From positions 1 through 5,312 of the forward strand of contig JAFAHB010000025.1 in NCBI GenBank assembly GCA_019237435.1: 5,312 nt of DNA. The letters run 5' to 3'. The position numbers were made by a program, and so were the translations under genes. This document shows positions 1-5,312 of this stretch, in pieces. The stretch comes from Vulcanimicrobiota bacterium. GTDB lineage: Bacteria; Vulcanimicrobiota; Vulcanimicrobiia; Vulcanimicrobiales; Vulcanimicrobiaceae. The notes under the pieces were generated by a model. That model did no database searches, was not told where the DNA came from, and was given only the letters and a program-made list of their open reading frames with translations. Numbering within the stretch: position 1 is the stretch's first letter; each line of letters opens with the position of its first letter.

Positions 1-743
1 TAGATCTCGTTGACGCTCGTCTTTTTCCCCGTGCCGATCACGTACGCTTGTCCGGAGCCCGATTCGAGCGCGGCGAGATTCGCCGCGGCGACGTCGGTCG
101 CAAAGACGTAGTCGCGCGTCTGCTCCCCATCCCAATCGATGCGCACCGCCGAACGCGTAAGAAACTTTCCGATAAAGATTGCGATGACCCCGGCTTCACC
201 GTTGGGATCTTGGCGCGGGCCATAGACGTTACCGTATCGCAGCGCGGTGAAGTCGAGTTCTTTGGTGTCGCGATAAAAATGGAGGTAGTACTCGCCGATC
301 ATCTTAGTAATTCCATATGGCGAGGTCGGATGCTGAGGCGTCGCTTCGGCGATCGGCAGAGTAGCCGGCGTTCCGTACGTCGCGCCGCTCGACGCAAAGA
401 TGATCTTGCGCACGCCGCTGCGAGCCGCATGTTCGAGCACGTTGAGCAAACCGACGACGTTGACTTGCGCGTCGTAGATTGGGTCGCGCGCCGAAATGGC
501 TACCGAATGCTGCGCGGCGTGATGGTTGATCACGTCCGGCTTGAAGTCGGAGAAAATCCGGGCGATCGCTTCGTCGCGAACGTCCATGTGAACGAGCGAG
601 ATTCCGTTGTGCACGTTGGCACGGCGTCCGCCGCCGTGTTCCCAAAGCGAATCGATGACCAGCACGTCGTGGCCGGCGCCCGCGTACGCGTCGACGACGT
701 GCGATCCGATGAAGCCGGCTCCGCCGGTGACGATGATGCGCAG
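1..743 (-). CDS. NAD-dependent nucleotide-sugar epimerase, UDP-glucose 4-epimerase (GalE)-like; C-terminus cut by left window edge
   Basis: I translated this gene by hand in the minus frame; 247 residues are visible. It belongs to the extended short-chain dehydrogenase family, whose GalE-like members interconvert UDP-hexoses in the cytoplasm to supply surface polysaccharide or galactose metabolism. The N-terminus reads MRIIVTGGAGFIGSH, the NAD-binding Rossmann motif GxxGxxG (G7, G10, G13), with D31 after the second strand. NHHAAQHSV (73-81) matches the family's HxAA segment. S118-S119 precede ATYG, and the catalytic YxxxK is Y143-K147 (YGITK). RYGNVYGPRQDPNGEAG (169-185) and the RDYV segment (210-213) are typical of UDP-glucose 4-epimerases. 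Family members are usually about 310-330 residues, so roughly 65-80 residues are missing on the left. No ATG, GTG or TTG lies in frame between the upstream stop (858-860) and the Rossmann motif. I therefore chose CTG at 743-741, which has a good Shine-Dalgarno 5 nt upstream. The exact substrate (glucose, GlcNAc or uronic acid form) cannot be told from this sequence. Confidence 0.9.
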   Translation of the reverse strand, partial: MRIIVTGGAGFIGSHVVDAYAGAGHDVLVIDSLWEHGGGRRANVHNGISLVHMDVRDEAIARIFSDFKPDVINHHAAQHSVAISARDPIYDAQVNVVGLLNVLEHAARSGVRKIIFASSGATYGTPATLPIAEATPQHPTSPYGITKMIGEYYLHFYRDTKELDFTALRYGNVYGPRQDPNGEAGVIAIFIGKFLTRSAVRIDWDGEQTRDYVFATDVAAANLAALESGSGQAYVIGTGKKTSVNEI

Positions 744-748
744 ACGCT

Positions 749-754
749 CTCCTT
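749..754 (-). promoter_or_regulatory. Shine-Dalgarno site for the epimerase gene (decides the CTG start)
   Basis: On the minus strand this reads AAGGAG, a strong ribosome binding site. It ends 5 nt before the CTG at 743-741. No standard start codon is in reach in the right frame, so this site is the main support for CTG initiation. An in-frame ATT at 764-762 lies upstream of the site and an ATC pair at residues 3-4 lies slightly too far downstream; both are weaker candidates. Confidence 0.6.
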
Positions 755-793
755 GCTGGAGAATGAGATGTAGACGGCGCGCCGGCTCGTCGC

Positions 794-798
794 AGGAG
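794..798 (+). promoter_or_regulatory. Shine-Dalgarno site for comEC
   Basis: AGGAG lies 7 nt upstream of the ATG at 806. An in-frame TGA at 764-766 rules out any longer version of the protein beginning far upstream, and no other standard start codon lies between. This fixes the comEC start at 806. Confidence 0.7.
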
Positions 799-805
799 AA
801 CGGCG

Positions 806-3124
806 ATGCCCCCGTTTGTGCTCCTTCTCTGTTCGATGGCGGCAGTACTCGGCGTGCTCACGGTCTGCCCGTTATCGGCGGATTTGCGGCTCGTCGTCTG
901 CGGTGCGTTGGGGGCGACGGCAGCCGCGGCAGCGTTCGCGCGGTGGCCGCTCTCCCTCGCCGGCCTTCTCGGTCTGGTTTTCATCGTTGCCGCGGCCAAC
1001 GCGGCAATCCGGCAGCGCGCGGAACCAGTGGTCGTCGAGCACCGCACGGCGCGCTATGCCGCAACGGTCCTGGACACATCGGCTGCGGGCGATAGCTCCT
1101 CCACGATGACGCTGCTGCTCGATAACGGTCTTCGCGTCAGCGCTCGCGTGCAAGAACCGCCGCCTGCCGGCGCGCGCGCCGTCGTGCGCGGCCGGCTCGA
1201 GCCCTTCGACGACTCCCGCAATCCCGACGAACCGAGCGAACGCGCCATCGAGCGCGAGCGCGGTCTCGACGGGCGCATCGACGGCGCAGCGGTGATGTCG
1301 ACGGGAGCCTCGGCATGGTCGACGCCGCAAATCTGGCTGGCTCGCGCGCACGCGTGGGCGCGCGCGCAGTTGCGAGACCGGCTCGGCGAACCGTACGCAT
1401 CGGTCGTTGCAGGGGAGCTATGGGGCGAGCGATCGACGATGCCGCCCGATTTGCGCGACGAGTTTCAAGAGACCGGCACCGTGCACGTGCTGGTCACGGC
1501 GGGATTGCACTTGGGCGTCGTTGCCGCACTCTGCACGGCGCTGCTGACGTTGCTCGCGCTGCGGCGATGGCTGACGTGCGTGGCCGCAATCGCGCTCGTG
1601 TGGACCTTCGTCTGGTGGAGCGGAGCGCAACTGCCGGCCGTTCGCGCCGCGACGATGGCGACCGCCGCGTTGAGCGCACGAGCCTGCGGGCGTGCGACCT
1701 TTTCGTGGAACGCGTTGGGGATCGCCGCGCTCGTGCTGGCGTTTGCGCGGCCCCAAAGCGTGGCGACGACGTCGTTCGCTCTGTCATTCTCTTGCGTCGG
1801 AGCGATTTTTGCTTGCGCCGGTCCGCTCGAACGCTGGATCGAGCTGCGAATATCGCTGCCCCATCGCGTGCGCGAAGCTCTCGTGTTATCGCTCGCGACG
1901 CAGCTCGGACTCTGGCCGCTTCAAGCGGCGACGTTCTTGCAGTTCACGCCCTACGCGGTGGTCGCAAATTTAGCGATCGTGCCGTGCGTAGCGGCAACCA
2001 TGGCGCTTGGAGCGGCGCAGCTTGCCGTCGCGTGGTCCGCGCCGCTCGCGCAAGCGATCGCGAACTGCAACTCCTGGCTGCTCGCATGGATGCTCGGCGT
2101 CGTGACTGCCCTCGCTGCAATTCCGGGCGCAGCGATCGTCATGACGCCCGCGCCTTCATGGTGCATCGCCGTCTACGATGCCGCGCTGCTCGCAGCGCCG
2201 CTGCTGTGGCGACACGGCGCGCGAACGTTGGCAGCCGCCGCAGTTGCACTATCGGTGACGTTCGTGCTCTGGCCTCCGCGCGGGATAGACTCGAGGCTGC
2301 GCATCACGGTGCTCGACGTAGGGCAGGCCGACGCGATCGTCGTTCAAAGCCCGCGCGGTTACGCGCTGCTGGTTGACGCGGGCGGGCGTCTCGAGCGCGG
2401 CGCGCAGAGCAGCGGGTCCGTCGCGGAGGCGGTCGGCGAGCGCATCGTCGTGCCATATCTGCTGCGGCACGCCATCCACGGCCTCGACGCCGTCGTGATC
2501 TCGCATCCGCACGGCGATCACGCGGGCGGTGTGGCTCCGGTGTTGCGAAAACTCTATGTCGCCGCGCTCGCCGATGGCGGACAGCGCTACGGCGGCCATG
2601 CTTACCAAGACGCGCTCGCAACGGCTCGCGACGAGTCCGTACCGGTTATCCACCCGCGCGCCGGCGGCGAGTGGCGCACCGGCGACGGCGTGACGTTGCA
2701 CTTTCTCGGACCTTCACTGCCTTTTATCGCCAACTCGCGCAACGATATCAATGAGAATTCGGTTGCCTTCACGCTGCGTTATCGCTCTTTCTGCATTATG
2801 TTCACCGGCGACGCCGGCGCCGCTGCCGAGGAACGGTTCTTAGCGGAAGGTGTCGATTTGCGGTGCGAAATTCTCAAGGTCGGGCATCACGGGTCGGCAT
2901 ACGGCTCGACGCCGGCATTCATCTCCGCAGTGCACCCGCGTTACGCGATCATCTCCGTTGGGCGTCACAATCTATTTGGGCATCCCTCACCATCCACGCT
3001 GGAAACGCTGCGCCGCTTCGGCGCGCAAATTTATCGCACCGATGAAAACGGTGCGATTACGATTGTGACCGACGGACGCACGACGGCGATATCGGCCGTC
3101 TTACAGTCTGGCCGCTACGAGTAG
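806..3124 (+). CDS. comEC: ComEC/Rec2 family DNA internalization channel protein, complete
   Basis: This 772-residue inner-membrane protein is predicted to move single-stranded DNA into the cytoplasm during natural transformation. The length is normal for the family. Domain order is canonical. Hydrophobic segments fill residues 2-67, followed by a DUF4131/OB-like part (about 70-175) with the characteristic NPDEPSE at 139-145 and RERGLDGRI just after. The multi-helix Competence domain (about 200-490) begins with the GLHL signature, H235. The C-terminal metallo-beta-lactamase-like domain (about 498-765) starts with VLDVGQADA (502-510). It carries the metal-site motif HPHGDH (H567, H569, D571, H572), FTGD (D669), KVGHHGS (H694, H695), the late GHPSPS (H726) and TDENG (745-749). 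All expected metal ligands are present, so the domain looks able to bind metal and may act as a nuclease on the non-transported strand; that activity is inferred. The family is known, but no other competence gene is in the window. The ATG at 806 has AGGAG 7 nt upstream. Its stop directly abuts the stop of the convergent gene. Confidence 0.95.
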   Translation: MPPFVLLLCSMAAVLGVLTVCPLSADLRLVVCGALGATAAAAAFARWPLSLAGLLGLVFIVAAANAAIRQRAEPVVVEHRTARYAATVLDTSAAGDSSSTMTLLLDNGLRVSARVQEPPPAGARAVVRGRLEPFDDSRNPDEPSERAIERERGLDGRIDGAAVMSTGASAWSTPQIWLARAHAWARAQLRDRLGEPYASVVAGELWGERSTMPPDLRDEFQETGTVHVLVTAGLHLGVVAALCTALLTLLALRRWLTCVAAIALVWTFVWWSGAQLPAVRAATMATAALSARACGRATFSWNALGIAALVLAFARPQSVATTSFALSFSCVGAIFACAGPLERWIELRISLPHRVREALVLSLATQLGLWPLQAATFLQFTPYAVVANLAIVPCVAATMALGAAQLAVAWSAPLAQAIANCNSWLLAWMLGVVTALAAIPGAAIVMTPAPSWCIAVYDAALLAAPLLWRHGARTLAAAAVALSVTFVLWPPRGIDSRLRITVLDVGQADAIVVQSPRGYALLVDAGGRLERGAQSSGSVAEAVGERIVVPYLLRHAIHGLDAVVISHPHGDHAGGVAPVLRKLYVAALADGGQRYGGHAYQDALATARDESVPVIHPRAGGEWRTGDGVTLHFLGPSLPFIANSRNDINENSVAFTLRYRSFCIMFTGDAGAAAEERFLAEGVDLRCEILKVGHHGSAYGSTPAFISAVHPRYAIISVGRHNLFGHPSPSTLETLRRFGAQIYRTDENGAITIVTDGRTTAISAVLQSGRYE

Positions 3125-3661
3125 TTAGAAGCCGGCGACGTTCGATCCGCTGCAGAGCGCGGGCTGTAACCCGTATTGGAATGAGATCGGGCTGGATCCC
3201 ATCCCCACGCCGTCAGTTGACGACGTGAGGCCCGTCTCGTACGACGGCGAAGAGCCAAAAAGGCTGCGCGACGGATCGCCGGCGAGCGATCCGATCGTAA
3301 AGCCCGGCGATGCGAGCTCGTCGCTCCACGTCGCTTGCACGCCCGGTTGCACCCATCCGGTGCCGTTTGCAAAACAGACGGGGCTGGTAGGGTACCACTC
3401 GAGCCCCGGTCGCAGCACGTGCGTGCGCCACGGCCCTATCGAAGGATACCGCGCCTCGGGAAATGAGGGTGAATGCACGTTGACGAGCGGAACCTTGAAC
3501 GTCTCTCGATCCAACCGCTGGGGCGATGACGGCGGCACGAACACGGGAGCCGGCCGATAGACCGGCGTGAAGGCTCCGCCGACGGGATGCGCGCTCGATT
3601 TCGCGGTCGAGAAGGTGACCGCGACCGCAACCGCGCCGATGATGACGAGAGAGCGGGTCAC
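3125..3661 (-). CDS. Predicted secreted proline-rich protein of unknown function, coupled to OPT transporter gene
   Basis: I do not recognise a family for this 178-residue protein. The N-terminus MTRSLVIIGAVAVAVTF has an arginine then a hydrophobic stretch, and S22-S23-A24 before H25 forms a likely signal peptidase I site (cleavage after A24), so export is inferred. The mature part is poor in lysine, rich in Pro, Ser, Gly and aromatic residues, with a proline-rich stretch VYRPAPVFVPP (34-44). It has two cysteines, C96 and C170, which could form a disulfide outside the cytoplasm. No lipobox, catalytic motif or further membrane segment is seen. The start is a GTG at 3661-3659 whose last two bases lie in the TGA stop of the OPT gene (GTGA, 4-bp overlap). 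No other start codon lies in frame nearby, and only a weak AAGG sits 2 nt upstream, which suggests translational coupling. A binding or surface role beside the transporter is a guess. A longer open frame continues upstream to 4282, but that part is an arginine-rich shadow of the OPT gene. Confidence 0.72.
   Translation of the reverse strand: MTRSLVIIGAVAVAVTFSTAKSSAHPVGGAFTPVYRPAPVFVPPSSPQRLDRETFKVPLVNVHSPSFPEARYPSIGPWRTHVLRPGLEWYPTSPVCFANGTGWVQPGVQATWSDELASPGFTIGSLAGDPSRSLFGSSPSYETGLTSSTDGVGMGSSPISFQYGLQPALCSGSNVAGF
3658..3661 (-). other. GTGA stop/start overlap coupling OPT and secreted protein genes
   Basis: On the minus strand the four bases GTGA contain the GTG start of the small secreted protein gene and the TGA stop of the transporter gene. 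Such overlaps usually indicate translational coupling by terminating ribosomes, which fits the lack of a well-spaced Shine-Dalgarno for the second gene. Confidence 0.65.
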
Positions 3662-5312
3662 TGCCTTGCCAAATTTCCCGCACTCCCTCGCGATATCCCG
3701 CGAAGCGCACCAAAAAGAGCCGCCAAAACGAGGACAAACGCGACCGCACCGATCGCGTTGGCCGCCGTCGCGAACGAGTCGCCGACGAGCCCCATCGGCG
3801 ATGCGTTGCCGCTGAAAACGATCAAACCCGCGAGCAGCACGCCGAAGAGACTCTCGCCGACGATCAGGCCCGAAGCCACGAGCACTCCGAGCTGCTTCGC
3901 GCGCTCGGCGTCGGGCCGGCGAAGAGCCCAGCGATTGTACGCCCAGCCAAGTATAGCGCCGAGCACGACCGGCGCCGTGGTCGCGATGGGCAGATAGATT
4001 CCAAGCCCGACGGCAAGTGGCGGCAGCGCCAGCTTTCGCTTGCGCAGCATCTCGTCGATTGCGACGACGATCGCGCCGGTCACCGCGCCGATTCCGATGA
4101 GATGCCAATCGAGTTGTCCGCCAATCACGCCTTTGGCGAGCGCCGAAATGAGCGTCGCTTGCGGCGCCGGAAGCCCCCGGGCACCGGAGAAGCCGTACGC
4201 GCGATTGAGCAGATCCAGGATCGGCGGAATCACGAGCGCCCCCACGGCAACCCCCGCGACAAGCGCCACTTGCTGGCGCCACGGCGTCGCGTCCACGAGT
4301 TGTCCCGTTTTGAGGTCCTGCAGGTTATCGTTCGAGATCGTGGCCACGCAGAGCAGCACCGCCGTCACCAGCAACGCGTAGGCGATCATCGGCAATGCTG
4401 CGACGTGCACGACGCTGCTTCCGATGCCGAGTACGATCAGCGCGGCGCCGAGCACCGAAAGAATTGCCAAGCCGGAAACCGGGCTGTTCGACGATCCGAT
4501 GAGGCCGGCCATATAGCCGCATGCAGCAGCAACGAAGAACCCGGCGACGACGACGTAGAGCACCGCCGCGATCGTCATCGCTCCCGCCAGCGGCGCTAGG
4601 GCGCCGCCGTGCAGAAACGACCAAAACAAAAGCGCCAGCGGAATCAAACAAGCCAGGCTTACGAGCGCGACGATACCGATCGGCAGGTCGCGCTCGGTTC
4701 GCGGCAACGCGAGCGCCGATTCACGCCGTCGTCGCGACGCGGCGAGCGCCGACGCGACTCCGAGCGCAACGGGGCGGATGAGTCTGCCGAACGACCATAC
4801 CGCCGCGACCCCGATCGCTCCGGCGCCGATGAAGCGCACCTGGTGCGACCAGACGGCGACGGCAACGTCGCTCGCCGCTCCCGTCGCCGGGTGGAGCGCG
4901 GTAAGAATCGGCGTCGCGATGCCCCAGGCGATGAACAGACCGGCAAAGATCGCCATGCCGACGGTGAGTCCGATGAGCTGCCCCGCACCGACCAGCGCGA
5001 GCGAGAGCGAGAACGCGGCGCCGGTCGTCGCGGCGCCGATGCGAAAATATGCCGCCAGCGCGCCGGCGAAGACGCGTGTCGCCACGATCGCCGCAAATGC
5101 GGCGGATACCAGCGTGCCGATCAGCAGCGCGAGCAGTCCGCCTTCGTTGCGCTCGGCGCCGGAGCGCGATGCGCTGCCGACGCGGAGAACTTCGGCCGCG
5201 GCGACACCTTCGGGATACGGCAAATCGGAGCCCGTCACCAGCGCGCGCCGCAGCGGCACGCTGTACATCACGCCCAGAACGCCGCCGATGGCGCAGATCG
5301 CAAACGATTGCG
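3658..5312 (-). CDS. OPT-family oligopeptide transporter, N-terminus cut by right window edge
   Basis: This is a polytopic inner-membrane transporter of the oligopeptide transporter (OPT) family, bacterial type (the group covered by TIGR00733). Members are thought to import small peptides or metal chelates using a cation gradient; the substrate here is not known. About 550 residues are visible, with roughly 14-15 hydrophobic segments against the family's usual 16 or so. The reading frame stays open to the right edge, where it begins QSFAICAIGG, so perhaps 50-120 residues are missing. Family landmarks are LPYPEGVAAAEVLR (about 5183-5224) and ISNDNLQDLKTGQLV with a following ATPWRQQ (about 4275-4340), both highly characteristic. 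A GTG at 5271-5269 followed by ATG could be taken for a start, but it lies inside a hydrophobic segment conserved in the family, so I treat it as internal. The gene ends in TGA at 3660-3658, overlapping the start of the secreted protein gene; the two are likely one operon, with the transporter upstream. Confidence 0.92.
   Translation of the reverse strand, partial: QSFAICAIGGVLGVMYSVPLRRALVTGSDLPYPEGVAAAEVLRVGSASRSGAERNEGGLLALLIGTLVSAAFAAIVATRVFAGALAAYFRIGAATTGAAFSLSLALVGAGQLIGLTVGMAIFAGLFIAWGIATPILTALHPATGAASDVAVAVWSHQVRFIGAGAIGVAAVWSFGRLIRPVALGVASALAASRRRRESALALPRTERDLPIGIVALVSLACLIPLALLFWSFLHGGALAPLAGAMTIAAVLYVVVAGFFVAAACGYMAGLIGSSNSPVSGLAILSVLGAALIVLGIGSSVVHVAALPMIAYALLVTAVLLCVATISNDNLQDLKTGQLVDATPWRQQVALVAGVAVGALVIPPILDLLNRAYGFSGARGLPAPQATLISALAKGVIGGQLDWHLIGIGAVTGAIVVAIDEMLRKRKLALPPLAVGLGIYLPIATTAPVVLGAILGWAYNRWALRRPDAERAKQLGVLVASGLIVGESLFGVLLAGLIVFSGNASPMGLVGDSFATAANAIGAVAFVLVLAALFGALRGISRGSAGNLARQ

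Larger units (their letters stand above)
744..805. promoter_or_regulatory. Divergent intergenic region between epimerase gene and comEC
   Basis: This 62-bp gap separates two divergently transcribed genes, so any dedicated promoters must lie here or reach into the opposite gene. The ribosome binding sites of both genes are visible. I could not find a convincing -35/-10 pair at proper spacing in either direction, nor an operator-like palindrome. The promoter role is inferred from gene layout only. Confidence 0.35.

Noticed and set aside
48..773. Long plus-strand open frame of 241 codons opposite the epimerase gene
   Set aside because: The product is arginine/aspartate-rich with no recognisable motif, and the minus strand encodes a clear Rossmann-fold epimerase across the same bases. 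It is a high-GC antisense shadow.
304..1047. Minus-strand open frame of 247 codons spanning the epimerase gene and the start of comEC
   Set aside because: It lies one frame off the real epimerase frame, is strongly arginine-rich and crosses the divergent gap and the opposite gene.
562..2061. Two copies of GCGATCGC (562-569 and 2054-2061), resembling the cyanobacterial HIP1 octamer, within generally GATC-rich sequence
   Set aside because: Only two exact copies occur, both inside coding sequence, which is far below HIP1 density; GC-rich codon use explains GATC richness well enough.
1315..2376. Plus-strand open frame of 353 codons inside comEC
   Set aside because: It is an alternate frame of comEC with arginine/alanine-rich, motif-free translation. 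The comEC frame itself carries all family motifs.
3125..3180. Possible intrinsic terminator at the convergent junction, including the GCCGGC palindrome at 3131-3136
   Set aside because: The palindrome is too short, has no loop and is not followed by a T-run on either strand.
3662..4282. Upstream extension of the small secreted-protein frame (total 385 codons)
   Set aside because: The extension overlaps the OPT coding sequence in another frame and is low-complexity arginine-rich, whereas a signal peptide begins exactly at the GTG at 3661.

Overview
This is a GC-rich, gene-dense bacterial window with four protein-coding genes and almost no intergenic DNA. The lineage cannot be fixed from the sequence. 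The GC-rich codon use, the bacterial-type OPT transporter and the mixed neighbourhood would fit a deep-branching or uncultured phylum such as Eremiobacterota/WPS-2, but that is a low-confidence guess.

Layout from left to right: (1) positions 1-743, minus strand, hold the N-terminal 247 residues of a nucleotide-sugar epimerase of the UDP-glucose 4-epimerase (GalE-like) short-chain dehydrogenase family. Its 3' end runs off the left edge, and it appears to start at a CTG codon. (2) A 62-bp divergent gap, 744-805, carries Shine-Dalgarno sequences for both flanking genes. (3) Positions 806-3124, plus strand, hold a complete ComEC/Rec2 DNA-uptake channel with its C-terminal metallo-beta-lactamase domain. 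(4) Positions 3125-3661, minus strand, hold a 178-residue predicted secreted, proline-rich protein of no recognised family. Its stop codon directly abuts the comEC stop with no bases between. (5) Positions 3658 to the right edge, minus strand, hold an OPT-family oligopeptide transporter whose N-terminus lies beyond the window. Its TGA stop overlaps the GTG start of the small secreted protein gene by 4 bp, so these two genes form a translationally coupled pair.

Functionally the window joins three separate units: sugar-nucleotide metabolism for surface polysaccharide, competence DNA import, and a peptide or metal-chelate importer with an exported partner of unknown role. I see no RNA gene, CRISPR array, insertion sequence, long repeat or clear intrinsic terminator. 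The points most worth a second look are the uncharacterised exported protein coupled to the OPT transporter and the apparent CTG start of the epimerase. Nothing here is clear evidence of a wholly new system.
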